Positions 51,072 through 59,825 of a stretch of DNA of 64,000 nucleotides are shown piece by piece (position 1 is the first letter of the stretch; every line of letters begins with the position of its first letter). The stretch comes from Sphingomonas sp. Leaf20. Lineage in GTDB: Bacteria > Pseudomonadota > Alphaproteobacteria > Sphingomonadales > Sphingomonadaceae. The notes under the pieces are model-generated. The model was given only the letters and a program-made list of their open reading frames with translations, was not told where the DNA came from and did no database searches. The stretch is from positions 187,695 to 251,694 of the forward strand of contig NZ_LMKN01000009.1 of NCBI RefSeq assembly GCF_001421535.1, written 5' to 3'. The position numbers and the translations under genes were made by a program.

Positions 51072-52258
51072 TGCGCCGGATCGCGGTCGACCCGCGCGGC
51101 GACTGGCGCGAACGGGCCGACGCGATCGGGTTCGTCTATCACGGCACGGCGGTCGGCGACGCGATCGAGCCCTATTGGGACGAGAGCGCCGCCTATGCCT
51201 TCACGCTGGCGGAGATCGAGGACGATCTCGAACCCGCCGCCGAACAGATGCACGCGATGTGCCTCGAACTGGTCGACGAGGTGGTGCGCGACCAGCAGCT
51301 GATGGAGCGGCTCGCGATCCCGCGCGAGCAGTGGAATTACGTCGCCGAGACGTGGCGGACGCGCCAGCCGTCGCTCTATGGCCGGTTCGACTTCGCCTAT
51401 GACGGGACGGGGCCGGCCAAGCTCTACGAATATAACGCCGACACGCCGACATCGGTGTTCGAATGCGCGACGTTCCAGTGGATGTGGCTCGAGGACCTGC
51501 TCGCGAGCGGGGCGATGCCGGCGGGGACCGACCAGTTCAACAGCCTGTTCGACAAGCTGCGCGAACGGTTCCGCGCGCTGTTCCCGAGCGGCGGCTTCGT
51601 CCATTTCGCCGCCGACGCGACCGCGATCGAGGACCGGCAGACGGTGCGGTTCTTCGAGGATCTGGCGAGCCAGGTCGGGATCGAGCCCAAGTTCGTCGAG
51701 ATGAAGGATATCGGCCTCGCCGCCGACGGCCGGTTCGTCGATCCCGAGGGCTTCGAAGTGCAGGCGGCGTTCAAGCTCTATCCGTGGGAGTTCATGCTGC
51801 GCGAACCCTATGCGCCGAACCTGTCGCGCGCGGACGTGCGCTGGATCGAGCCGGCGTGGAAATCGATCCTGTCGAACAAGGGCATCCTGCCGCTGCTGTG
51901 GGAGCGGCATCCCGGGCATCCGAACCTGCTGCCGGCGTATTTCGACGGCGATCCGGCGGCGAGCATTCTGGGGCCGCGCCATGTCCGCAAGCCGCTCTTC
52001 TCGCGCGAGGGGGCGAATGTCGAGATCGTCGGCGGGGAGGGCGGCACGCCCGCCATTCTCGACCAGGGCTATGGCGCGGAGGGCGCGATCCTCCAGGCCT
52101 ATGCGCCGCCGCCGGTGTTCGACGGGCGGCATCCGGTGATCGGCGCGTGGATCGTCGGCAACGAAGCCGCGGGGATCGGCGTTCGGGAGGATGAGACGGT
52201 GGTGACGCGCAACATGGCGCGCTTCGTCCCGCATATCATCGAGGCGAATGATGACTGA
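51071..52258 (+). CDS. Glutathionylspermidine-synthase-like ATP-grasp enzyme (YjfC/YgiC-like)
   Basis: A 395-residue ATP-grasp ligase equal to the C-terminal synthetase half of E. coli Gss; the amidase half is missing. Signatures: LYGRFDFAYDGTGPAKLYEY followed by NADTPTSVFE near residue 120, and LQAYAPPPVFDGRHPVIGAW at the C-terminus with the metal/ATP acidic residues. Such enzymes join a carboxylate to an amine, in Gss glutathione to spermidine. The substrate of the YjfC/YgiC branch is not established. It is coupled to the PspA gene by a 1-base overlap and to the ankyrin gene by an 11-base overlap. Confidence 0.9.
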   Translation: MRRIAVDPRGDWRERADAIGFVYHGTAVGDAIEPYWDESAAYAFTLAEIEDDLEPAAEQMHAMCLELVDEVVRDQQLMERLAIPREQWNYVAETWRTRQPSLYGRFDFAYDGTGPAKLYEYNADTPTSVFECATFQWMWLEDLLASGAMPAGTDQFNSLFDKLRERFRALFPSGGFVHFAADATAIEDRQTVRFFEDLASQVGIEPKFVEMKDIGLAADGRFVDPEGFEVQAAFKLYPWEFMLREPYAPNLSRADVRWIEPAWKSILSNKGILPLLWERHPGHPNLLPAYFDGDPAASILGPRHVRKPLFSREGANVEIVGGEGGTPAILDQGYGAEGAILQAYAPPPVFDGRHPVIGAWIVGNEAAGIGVREDETVVTRNMARFVPHIIEANDD

Positions 52259-52805
52259 CGTACGCGAGCTGCCCCCGCTGCCGCCGATCGAGCGGCTGGT
52301 CGAACTGATGTTCGATGCCGCGCGGATGGGGCGCGACGAGATAATCCCCGCGCTGCTGCAGGCCGGGGTCGATATCGAGGTGACCGATGCGCGGGGGTAC
52401 ACCCCGCTCGTGCTGGCGAGCTACAATGCGCAGGAGTCAACGACGCGGCTGCTGCTCGACGCGGGCGCGCGGGTCGATGGCGATCCGGCGAGCACCGCCA
52501 ATACCGCGCTGATGGGGGTGTGCTTCAAGGGCTATACGCGGATCGCGCGGATGCTGATCGCGGCAGGGGCGGACGTGAACCGGCGCAACGGCGTCGGGCA
52601 GACTGCGCTGATGATGGCGGCGTTGTTCAACCAGGGGGCAATCATCGACCTTCTGCTTGAGAAGGGTGCGGATCCGGCGGTGGTCGATGCGGCGGGGAAC
52701 AGTGTGGCGTCGCTGGCGCTGTCGCAGGGGAATGCGGGGCTGGCGGCGCGGTTTGCCGAGGGTTCGCACGGGTTGGGATCCGAAATCCAAACCCCGTCAT
52801 CCTGA
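52248..52805 (+). CDS. Ankyrin-repeat protein
   Basis: A 185-residue protein with about four ankyrin repeats from residue 20 to 165: ARGYTPLVLASYNAQESTTR, ANTALMGVCFKGYTRIARML, VGQTALMMAALFNQGAIIDL and AAGNSVASLALSQGNAGLAA. No signal peptide is seen, so it is cytoplasmic. It overlaps the ATP-grasp gene and probably belongs to the same transcript, although E. coli yjf clusters lack it. The last residues TPSS and the stop come from a REP-like repeat edge. Ankyrin repeats bind partner proteins; the partner is unknown. Confidence 0.87.
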   Translation: MMTDVRELPPLPPIERLVELMFDAARMGRDEIIPALLQAGVDIEVTDARGYTPLVLASYNAQESTTRLLLDAGARVDGDPASTANTALMGVCFKGYTRIARMLIAAGADVNRRNGVGQTALMMAALFNQGAIIDLLLEKGADPAVVDAAGNSVASLALSQGNAGLAARFAEGSHGLGSEIQTPSS

Positions 52806-52949
52806 CGAAGATGAAGGTGCTCCAAACTCCGTCATCCTGACGAAAGTCAGGATCCAGAGCCACAAGGGTGCCGCCCGTTACTCTGGATCCTGACTTTCGT
52901 CAGGATGACGGGAAGGGGGTGTGGATCCGGACTTTCGTCAGGATGACGG
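52794..52949. repeat. Cluster of family A REP-like repeats between ankyrin and trhO genes
   Basis: Contains a full inverted pair (arms 52830-52857 and 52883-52910, 25-base loop) identical in arm sequence to the copy at 49658-49740. Two partial arms flank it, at 52794-52809 and 52922-52949. The outer partial arms reach into the coding ends of both flanking genes and supply the codons CCG TCA TCC TGA on each strand. The whole cluster looks built by stacking or decay of one REP family. Confidence 0.85.
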
Positions 52950-53948
52950 AGTGAGGCCGTCGTCATCCGCGTGCGTCTGGGGGAGGACCGCGCCGACGTG
53001 CGTCTGGCCGCGGGCTTTGGCGAGGCGCATCTGGCGTTCGCGTTCGGCGTAGCCGGCGCGCTGCACCTCGTCGCGGGCGTCGTGGCAGGCGGGGCAGCTG
53101 ATCCCCTCGACATAGAGTGGCGAGGCGCGGTCGGTGGCGCTGACGGGCATGCGGCAGGCGTGGCACAGCCCGTGCGTACCGGGCGCGAGGCCGTGGCCGA
53201 CCGCGACGCGCTGATCGAAGACGAAGCATTCGCCCTCCCACAGGCTTTCCGCCTCGGGCACGGTTTCGAGATATTTGAGGATGCCGCCCTTCAGGTGATA
53301 GACGTCGTCGAGCCCTTCCGCTTTCAGGAACGCGGTCGACTTCTCGCAGCGGATCCCGCCGGTGCAGAACATCGCGATTCTTGGCGGCGGGCCGTCGCCG
53401 ACGAGTTCGTCGCGGTGCTCGCGGAACCAGGCGGGGAAGTCGCGGAAGCTGCGCGTCTTCGGGTCGAGCGCGCCGGCAAAGCTGCCGACCGCGACCTCAT
53501 AGTCGTTGCGCGTGTCGATCACGATCGTCCCCGGATCGGCAATCAGCGTGTTCCAGTCGGCGGGGTCGACATAATGGCCGACGTCTTCGAGCGGATCGAT
53601 ATCGGGCTCGCCCATCGTCACGATCTCGCGCTTGAGCCGGACCTTCATCCGGTGGAACGGCATCGTCGCCGCGCGCGAATCCTTGACCTCGAGATCGGCA
53701 CAGCCGGGCAGCGTGCGGATATGCGCGAGCACCGCGTCGATCCCGTCGTCGGTCCCCGCGATCGTCCCGTTGATCCCCTCGTTCGCCAGCAGCAAAGTCC
53801 CCCTGACGCCGTTGGCGCAGCAGAGCTGCGCGAGAGGGGGCTTGATCGCCGCGAGATCCGAAAGGCGCGTGAAGCGATACAGCGCGGCGACGCGGATCGG
53901 GGCGTCGTCGGGGGAAGCCTGGCGGGGGGCGTCGGATGGGGGCGTCAT
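52938..53948 (-). CDS. trhO: tRNA uridine(34) hydroxylase, rhodanese family
   Basis: A 336-residue enzyme forming 5-hydroxyuridine at tRNA position 34 (YceA/TrhO). The N-terminal acylphosphatase-like domain has [19 protein letters not shown]. The rhodanese domain has [20 protein letters not shown] and the active Cys195 in [18 protein letters not shown]-terminal region has [13 protein letters not shown] with CPACHD, a likely zinc site. Its stop TGA is supplied by a REP repeat edge, giving the same PSS-stop end as the convergent ankyrin gene. It is 58 bases behind the PAS gene and may share its transcript. Confidence 0.93.
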   Translation of the reverse strand: MTPPSDAPRQASPDDAPIRVAALYRFTRLSDLAAIKPPLAQLCCANGVRGTLLLANEGINGTIAGTDDGIDAVLAHIRTLPGCADLEVKDSRAATMPFHRMKVRLKREIVTMGEPDIDPLEDVGHYVDPADWNTLIADPGTIVIDTRNDYEVAVGSFAGALDPKTRSFRDFPAWFREHRDELVGDGPPPRIAMFCTGGIRCEKSTAFLKAEGLDDVYHLKGGILKYLETVPEAESLWEGECFVFDQRVAVGHGLAPGTHGLCHACRMPVSATDRASPLYVEGISCPACHDARDEVQRAGYAERERQMRLAKARGQTHVGAVLPQTHADDDGLTPSS

Positions 53949-54006
53949 TACGCAGGAACGTCCAGAACGAGGGGCGGCAGGCCTGACGCGAGCCGGCGTT
54001 GCCGCC

Positions 54007-54753
54007 TCAGAAATTCGCGTAGTTGCCGAGCAGCGTCTCGATGCTGGAAAGACCCTGCGCGGTCAACTGGATCGTTCGCCCCGTTTCCTCGGGATGGTCG
54101 AGCAGATGCTTGCCCGTCAGCGCCGCGATCCAGCGGGCGACGCGCGGCGTGTCCATCCGCGTGCGGTCGGCGATCTCCTCGGCATCGATGAGGCGGCCTT
54201 CCGCCTCCGCCAGATAGACCTGGACGAGGATCAGCCACGCATGGTCGCCGAACAGATCGTCCCCGAGATGCGCGCGGCGCTTCTGCAGCATCACGTCGAC
54301 CTTGGCCGCGACCGTCCAGAGCCGGTCGGGCATGATGCCGTCGCCCGTGGTCAGGATCGACGCGGTATCGGGAACGTACAAGGTGCCGACGAGACGCCCG
54401 GCGTCGATGCCGCGGCCGAGACGCGAGACCTGGAGATCGACGCAGATCGGCGCGGCGTCGGGGATCAGATAGCGCTTGCGGATCCGTATCGGGCCATCGT
54501 CGGGGCCGAGACGCCGGATCATCTCGACGTTTCGGGTCCGGTCGTCGGGATGCGTGATCTCCGCGAACGATCGACCGATGAGTTCGCTTTCGCACCGCTG
54601 AAGCAACGCTTCGACCGCGGAGTCCATGGACAGCAGAACACCGTTCTGGTCCGACATCGAATGGCCGACGAGCTGCAGCTTGGTTCCTCCGGTTACGTGC
54701 GCATGCCAGATACCATACGTTTCAGACGCGGTTCCGGATGCATCGCCGAGCAT
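54007..54753 (-). CDS. PAS-domain protein with C-terminal winged helix
   Basis: A 248-residue sensor-regulator. The N-terminal PAS domain (about residues 25-120) has [20 protein letters not shown] then [17 protein letters not shown], the usual PAS core, and [13 protein letters not shown]. The C-terminal part (about 155-245) has [20 protein letters not shown] followed by [19 protein letters not shown], a MarR-like winged helix. No kinase or output enzyme is present, so signal sensing and DNA binding are joined in one chain. It begins 4 bases after the saccharopine-dehydrogenase-like gene ends. ATG 54657 is a shorter option. Ligand and target are unknown. Confidence 0.78.
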   Translation of the reverse strand: MLGDASGTASETYGIWHAHVTGGTKLQLVGHSMSDQNGVLLSMDSAVEALLQRCESELIGRSFAEITHPDDRTRNVEMIRRLGPDDGPIRIRKRYLIPDAAPICVDLQVSRLGRGIDAGRLVGTLYVPDTASILTTGDGIMPDRLWTVAAKVDVMLQKRRAHLGDDLFGDHAWLILVQVYLAEAEGRLIDAEEIADRTRMDTPRVARWIAALTGKHLLDHPEETGRTIQLTAQGLSSIETLLGNYANF

Positions 54754-54757
54754 GGTT

Positions 54758-55915
54758 TCAGCTCGTCACGAAGCCGAGGCCGGCCTTGGCGATCAGCCGG
54801 TCGCGCAGCGTCGCACCGAGCAGCGCGCCGGGCGTCCAGATGCCGCCACGCGTCGTGTCGTCCTCGACGAGGCACAAGGCGGTTTCGGCGATCATCTTGC
54901 TGGTCGATCCGTAACCGGGATCGCGGTCGCCGGTGACGACGGTGTCGATCCGCGACCCATCGGGCATGATGCCGACGAAGAGGATGTCGTAATGGCCTGC
55001 GTCGCGTTCGGCCTTGGACGGGCCTTCGCCGGGTTTGGGCGCCTTGTCGCCCGCGAACGGGTTGAACCTGGCGATCGCCTCGGCAGCCGCCTTGCCGATG
55101 TCGCCGAGCCCGGCGACCATCATCTCGTCATAGACGAAGTCCGCGCCATAGGCCTCGCCGAGCAGGACGTTGGTGCGATGGACGTTCTTGGTGTTGATCG
55201 GCGCCATCACGAATGGTGCGACCCAGGCCTGCAGCGTCGCGTCATATTCGGGGATCAGCCCGGTCGGCTGGTGCGCGCCGGTAAATCCGGGCGTGAGCGC
55301 GAACGGGCTGGTGAGGAGCCGGACAATCGCGGGATCGCGCGCGGCGGCGGCGAGCGTTGCCTTGAGGCTCGCGGCGGTGCCGCCCGAGAAAGTGCCCTGC
55401 ATGCTGCGAACGCGTCCCTTCACGCGCGGCGCCGGCCTGCCGTAGCGCGCCTTTGCCGCCTCCTGGAGCGTCAGCACGCCGAGATCGAAGGGGATGCTGT
55501 CGAACCCGCAGGAGAAGACGATCCGCGCGCCGGTGCGCCTGGCTTCGGCCTCGTGCGCGTCGATCATGTGGCGCATCCATGCGGGCTCGCCGCACAGATC
55601 GACATAGCCGGTGCCGGTCGCGGCGCAGGCGGCGACGAGTGCGGACCCGTAGAGCTGATAGGGGCCGACCGTCGTGATTACCACGGTCGCACGCTCGACC
55701 ATCGCGCGCAGGCTTGCCGGATCGTCCGAGTCGGCGGTGATCAGCGGCGTGTCCGCCGGGGCGCCGATCAGCGCGCGAACCTCCTCCAGCTTGCCGGGCG
55801 AACGCCCGGCCATCGCCCAGCGCACCCCGGTTGGGTAAGTCTGCGCGAGATGTTCGGCGACGAGCCGGCCGGTGAACCCCGTTGCGCCATAGATGACGAC
55901 GTCGAACTCGCGCAT
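54758..55915 (-). CDS. Saccharopine dehydrogenase-family (trans-acting enoyl reductase-like) protein
   Basis: A 385-residue NAD(P)-binding protein. The Rossmann start is FDVVIYGATGFTGRLVAEHL. ERATVVITTVGPYQLYGSAL and TGYVDLCGEPAWMRHMIDAH are typical of the saccharopine-dehydrogenase-like family that includes mycobacterial trans-acting enoyl reductases. The C-terminal half has AWVAPFVMAPINTKNVHRTN. It lacks lysine-biosynthesis neighbours, so saccharopine is not the likely substrate; a lipid or polyketide reduction is possible. AGGAGACGGAT precedes ATG 55915; the longer frame to 56050 is not used. It is first in the order reductase, PAS protein, trhO. Confidence 0.87.
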   Translation of the reverse strand: MREFDVVIYGATGFTGRLVAEHLAQTYPTGVRWAMAGRSPGKLEEVRALIGAPADTPLITADSDDPASLRAMVERATVVITTVGPYQLYGSALVAACAATGTGYVDLCGEPAWMRHMIDAHEAEARRTGARIVFSCGFDSIPFDLGVLTLQEAAKARYGRPAPRVKGRVRSMQGTFSGGTAASLKATLAAAARDPAIVRLLTSPFALTPGFTGAHQPTGLIPEYDATLQAWVAPFVMAPINTKNVHRTNVLLGEAYGADFVYDEMMVAGLGDIGKAAAEAIARFNPFAGDKAPKPGEGPSKAERDAGHYDILFVGIMPDGSRIDTVVTGDRDPGYGSTSKMIAETALCLVEDDTTRGGIWTPGALLGATLRDRLIAKAGLGFVTS

Positions 55916-56043
55916 ATCCGTCTCCTGTTGTGCGGGGTTTCCCGTTGCGCCGCGATTTTGCCCGTGCCCGCGCCGCATCGCAAGCGAAACGCGACCGCGG
56001 CGCGCGTCTCGCCAAGGCCGCGCGGATCTGCAATCATCCGAAC

Positions 56044-56427
56044 ATGGCATCGGATCCTGGCATCGTCGCGTTCATCCTCGAGCAGATCGCGAGCGCGGGC
56101 GATGTCCGCGCGCGGCCGATGTTCGGCGAATACGGGCTCTATTGCGACGACAGGATGGTCGCGATGGTCTGCGACGACCAGCTGTTCGTCAAGCCGACGC
56201 CGGGTGGTCGTGCCTATGTGAGCGCGGGCGCCGATGCGGGCGCGGTCGACGAGGCACCGCGCTATCCGGGGGCAAAGCCGTGCCTGCTGATCGATGCCGA
56301 TCGCTGGGACGACGCCGACTGGCTCGCCGGTCTCGTCCGAATCTCGGCGGCGGAACTGCCCCTGCCCAAACCTAAAGCGCCCAAACCCAAAGTGCCCAAG
56401 ACGCCGAAGCCTAGGCCGCCTCGTTGA
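56044..56427 (+). CDS. TfoX/Sxy N-terminal domain protein
   Basis: A 127-residue protein with the TfoX N-terminal domain: VAFILEQIASAGDVRARPMF then GEYGLYCDDRMVAMVCDDQL and FVKPTPGGRAYV. TfoX in gammaproteobacteria co-activates competence genes with Crp, but single-domain copies like this one are widespread and not tied to competence. The C-terminus is a Lys/Pro tail (KPKAPKPKVPKTPKPRPPR) that may contact nucleic acid. The frame to 55930 adds an Arg-rich stretch and is rejected in favour of ATG 56044. Its end overlaps the convergent ABC exporter gene by 17 bases. Confidence 0.83.
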   Translation: MASDPGIVAFILEQIASAGDVRARPMFGEYGLYCDDRMVAMVCDDQLFVKPTPGGRAYVSAGADAGAVDEAPRYPGAKPCLLIDADRWDDADWLAGLVRISAAELPLPKPKAPKPKVPKTPKPRPPR

Positions 56428-58186
56428 ACTGGAGGCTCGCGAGCCGGGCATAGAGCCCGCTGTTGGTCATCAGCGACCCGTGCGAGCCCTCCTCGACGAT
56501 CTGCCCGTCGTTCATGACGATGATCCGCTCGGCGGCGCGGACGGTCGCGAGGCGGTGCGCGATCACGAGCGTCGTGCGGTTCGCCATCAGGCGCTCGAGC
56601 GCCTCCTGGACGAGCCGCTCGCTCTCCGCGTCGAGCGCGCTCGTTGCCTCGTCGAGCAGGAGGATCGGCGCATCGCGAAGCAGCGCGCGTGCGATCGTCA
56701 CGCGCTGGCGCTGCCCGCCGGAGAGGCGCGCACCGCCCTCGCCGAGAAAGGTGTCGAGCTTGTCGGGGAGCTTGTGCAGGAATTCGGCGGCATTGGCGGC
56801 CTCCGCCGCGGCCCAGAGCCGGTCGTCGGTCGCCGACCAGTCGCCATAGCGCAGATTGTCGCGCGCCGAGGCGCCGAAGATCACCGTGTCCTGCGGCACC
56901 ATCGCGATCCGCGACCGCACCTCCGCCGGATCGGCATCGCGCAGGTCGACGCCGTCGAGCATGACGCGGCCGGCGTCGGGATCGTAGAAGCGCTGGACGA
57001 GCTGGAACAACGTGGTCTTGCCTGCGCCCGACGGACCGACGACCGCGACCGTCTCGCCGGGCTTCACGTCGAGCGAGAAGCCGTTGAGCGCGGCGACGTC
57101 GCGTCGTGTGGGGTAATGGAAGCGGGCATCGTCGAACACGAGCGCACCGACCGCGGGCTGCGGAAGCGCGCGCGGCTGTGCGGGCGTCGCGATCTCAGGC
57201 CGTTCGCGGAGCAGCTCGGACAGCCGCCCGGCGGCGCCCGCACCGCGGAGCAGGTCGCCATAGACTTCGGTCAGCGCGCCGAACGCGCCCGCGACGATCC
57301 CGCCGGTGAGGACGAACGCCGCGATCGCGCCGCCGCTGATCCGTCCCGCGGCGACGTCGATCGCGCCCTCCCAGAGCACCAGCGTGATCGAGCCGAAGAC
57401 GAGCCCGATGACGATCGCGGTCATGACGGCGCGAAGCAGGATGCGCGCGCGCGCCGCGGCGAAGGTGTCGCTGACGGCCTTGGCAAAGCGTGCCGCCTCG
57501 CGGTCTTCCTGGCCGAACGCCTGCACGACCTTCATCGCGCCGAGCGTTTCGGTGGCGATCGCGCCGACATCGGCAATCCGGTCCTGCGAAGTGCGCGAAT
57601 GGTTGCGGACGCGTTTGCCGAGCAGCGCGATCGGCAGGATGATCAGCGGGATGCCGACCATCAGCAGCCCCGCGAGCTTTGGCGAGATCGCGAACAGATA
57701 GATCAGACCGCCGATGCCGGTGAAGGTGTTGCGCAGCGCGATCGACGCGGTGCTGCCGACGACCTGTTCGATGAGCGCGGTGTCGGAGGTCAGCCGCGAC
57801 GCGATCTCGGACGGGCGGTTCTCCTCGAAGAAGCGCGGGGTGAGCCGGAGCAGGTGCCGCTGCACGTCGGTCCGGATGTCCGCGACGACGCGTTCGCCGA
57901 GCCATGACACGTAGTAGAAGCGGACCGCGGTCGCGAGCGCGAGCACGACCACGATCATCAGCAGGTAATGGAACGAGGTTCCGACCGACCCGCTCGCGCC
58001 GGGGCCGAAGCCGCGGTCGATGACGCGCTTGAACCCGTAGGGAATCCCGATCGTCGCCGCCGAGGTCGTCATCAACGCGAGCCCTGCGATCGTGATCTGG
58101 CGTGGATAGGCGACGGCGTGGCGCCATACCATTGCGAGGTCGCCGATCCGGCGGGGCGTTTTGTCTTCGGGTGTCGGCTTGGCCAT
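56411..58186 (-). CDS. ABC exporter, fused membrane and ATPase domains (MsbA/LmrA-like)
   Basis: A 591-residue half-transporter that works as a homodimer in the inner membrane. The membrane domain has about six helices (residues 30-320). The ATPase has Walker A AVVGPSGAGKTTLFQLV near residue 380, Q-loop IAMVPQDTVIFGASARDN, signature GGARLSGGQRQRVTIARALL, Walker B ILLLDEATSALDAESERL and the switch His in VIAHRLATVRAAE. The substrate could be lipid, peptide or drug; nothing next to it decides. A polyhydroxyalkanoate depolymerase gene is divergent, 187 bases away. Confidence 0.91.
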   Translation of the reverse strand: MAKPTPEDKTPRRIGDLAMVWRHAVAYPRQITIAGLALMTTSAATIGIPYGFKRVIDRGFGPGASGSVGTSFHYLLMIVVVLALATAVRFYYVSWLGERVVADIRTDVQRHLLRLTPRFFEENRPSEIASRLTSDTALIEQVVGSTASIALRNTFTGIGGLIYLFAISPKLAGLLMVGIPLIILPIALLGKRVRNHSRTSQDRIADVGAIATETLGAMKVVQAFGQEDREAARFAKAVSDTFAAARARILLRAVMTAIVIGLVFGSITLVLWEGAIDVAAGRISGGAIAAFVLTGGIVAGAFGALTEVYGDLLRGAGAAGRLSELLRERPEIATPAQPRALPQPAVGALVFDDARFHYPTRRDVAALNGFSLDVKPGETVAVVGPSGAGKTTLFQLVQRFYDPDAGRVMLDGVDLRDADPAEVRSRIAMVPQDTVIFGASARDNLRYGDWSATDDRLWAAAEAANAAEFLHKLPDKLDTFLGEGGARLSGGQRQRVTIARALLRDAPILLLDEATSALDAESERLVQEALERLMANRTTLVIAHRLATVRAAERIIVMNDGQIVEEGSHGSLMTNSGLYARLASLQFNEAA

Positions 58187-58328
58187 GCCGACCGCGTAGC
58201 AGCGGCACGATTACCACTCAATGACGGCCGTCGTGCCCGCCGATCGGCTATAAGACATGAAAGCTGCCGCGTGGATGGCGGATGTGACCCGATCCGGGAG
58301 CCGGCGCCGATAGTGCATCGCAGGGCAT

Positions 58329-58356
58329 TTGCATTACGCGGGCAAGCGCCCATAAT
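58329..58356 (+). promoter_or_regulatory. Possible sigma-70-like promoter of phaZ
   Basis: TTGCAT (58329-58334), a 16-base spacer and CATAAT (58351-58356) form a plausible -35/-10 pair just before phaZ. Transcription would begin near 58363, leaving a very short leader that still includes the AAAGGA ribosome site. Judged by eye only. Confidence 0.35.
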
Positions 58357-58373
58357 GGAGCAAAGGATACCGC

Positions 58374-59618
58374 ATGCTCTATGATGCTTATGAATTCCAG
58401 CGCTCGATGCTGTCGAGTGCCAGTAAAATGGCGCGTTTCGGCGCAGATATGCTCAACAATTCGGCAAACCCGTTCGCCTATTTAGGCGGCGGGGCGGTCG
58501 TTGCGTCGGCGCTCGAGGTGTTCGCACATGCGAATGCGACTCGCGGAAAGCCCGAGTTCGGGCTCGATCGGACCGAGATCGACGGACGCGAGATCGCGGT
58601 CCGCGAGGAGATCGTGCTGCGCAAGGATTTCGGGCAGCTCAAGCGGTTCGTGCGGACCGATGCGGAGGGCGTCGTCCAGGCGGGGCCGAAGCTGCTGATC
58701 GTCGCGCCGATGTCGGGACATTATGCGACGCTGTTGCGCGGTACAGTCGAGCGGATGCTGCCGTCGGCGGATGTCTACATCACCGACTGGCGCGACGCGC
58801 GGCAGGTGCCGGCATCGGCGGGACGGTTCGATCTCGACGATTATATCGATTATCTGATCGCGTTCCTCGAGACGATCGGTGCGAACGAGGAGGACGGCGG
58901 GCTGCACATGCTCGCGGTCTGTCAGCCCTCGGTTCCGTGTCTCGCCGCGGCCGCGGTCATGAGCGCGGACAAGCACCCCTGTCGGCCGAAGACGCTGACG
59001 ATGATGGGCGGGCCGATCGATACGCGCGAGGCGCCGACCGCGGTCAATACGCTCGCCACCGAGCGGCCGCATGCGTGGTTCGAGCAGAATGTCATCGCCA
59101 CCGTCCCGGGCAATTATCCGGGTGCGGGACGCAAGGTCTATCCGGGGTTCCTGCAGCTGGCGGGGTTCATGTCGATGAACCTTGGCAACCATATGGTCTC
59201 GCACTGGGAGATGTATAAGCATCTCGTCCAGGGCGACGGCGAGAGTGCGGCGGCGAGCCAGGCGTTTTACGAGGAATATCGCTCGGTCTGCGACATGACC
59301 GCCGAATTCTATCTCCAGACGATCGACGTGGTGTTCCAGAGCCATGCGCTGCCGCGCGGCACGATGATGCACCGCGGCAAGACGATCGACGTGGGCGCGA
59401 TCACCGACGTCGCGTTGCTGGCGATCGAGGGGGAGCGGGACGACATTTCGGGGCTTGGGCAGACCAAGGCAGCGCTGAAGCTCGCCACCGCGCTGCCAGA
59501 GGACAAGAAGCGGTATTTGATGGCCGATGGTGCGGGCCATTACGGCATCTTCAACGGGTCACGCTGGCGCACGATCATCGCGCCGGTCGTCGAGGAGTTC
59601 ATTACCGCGCACGGGTGA
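58374..59618 (+). CDS. phaZ: Intracellular polyhydroxyalkanoate depolymerase
   Basis: A 414-residue alpha/beta-hydrolase that breaks down stored PHB granules. The lipase-box-like nucleophile is Cys183 in LAVCQPSVPCLAA, the Cys position known in Ralstonia PhaZa1. The catalytic Asp lies in EGERDDISGLGQTKA and the His in DGAGHYGIFNGSRWR. The N-terminal MLYDAYEFQRSMLSSAS is family-specific. AAAGGA precedes the ATG. It is divergent from the ABC exporter. Its product feeds acetoacetyl-CoA/acetyl-CoA, which links it to the thiolases in this window. No phaC synthase is present here. Confidence 0.94.
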   Translation: MLYDAYEFQRSMLSSASKMARFGADMLNNSANPFAYLGGGAVVASALEVFAHANATRGKPEFGLDRTEIDGREIAVREEIVLRKDFGQLKRFVRTDAEGVVQAGPKLLIVAPMSGHYATLLRGTVERMLPSADVYITDWRDARQVPASAGRFDLDDYIDYLIAFLETIGANEEDGGLHMLAVCQPSVPCLAAAAVMSADKHPCRPKTLTMMGGPIDTREAPTAVNTLATERPHAWFEQNVIATVPGNYPGAGRKVYPGFLQLAGFMSMNLGNHMVSHWEMYKHLVQGDGESAAASQAFYEEYRSVCDMTAEFYLQTIDVVFQSHALPRGTMMHRGKTIDVGAITDVALLAIEGERDDISGLGQTKAALKLATALPEDKKRYLMADGAGHYGIFNGSRWRTIIAPVVEEFITAHG

Positions 59619-59661
59619 TCTGTGCGCGATGCCGGCGGGCCTCTCCGGTCCGCCCGCCCCG

Positions 59662-59747
59662 CCGTCACCTCGGCGAATGCTGGGTATCCCTGTTGTCAGG
59701 CCTGTCGGCCCGAACCGGGAGATCCCAGCTTTCGCTGGGATGACGGG
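59662..59747. repeat. REP-like inverted repeat (family C) after phaZ
   Basis: A clean hairpin ATCCCAGC-TTTC-GCTGGGAT (59722-59741) is the second arm. A degenerate first arm, CCGTCACCTCGGCGAATGC and the next bases, lies at 59662-59690. Together they resemble the GTCATCCCAGCGAAAGCTGG repeats common in sphingomonads. It lies in the 207-base gap between the convergent phaZ and stress-protein genes and may end transcription. I see nothing else in that gap. Confidence 0.7.
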
Positions 59748-59825
59748 GTAGGGGGTTAAAGGGAAGGTGTATGCGGGCGCGGGCGGGTGTGTGTCCCCGC
59801 CCGCAGCCTCTTCATACCGTCAATT

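Noticed and set aside
49658..52949. Possible CRISPR array from repeated inverted units
   Set aside because: Only two full units 3 kb apart, each an inverted pair, with a gene block between; no regular spacers and no cas genes.
52794..52949. Insertion sequence or transposon ends
   Set aside because: No transposase frame and no target duplication; the pattern fits non-autonomous REP-like elements.
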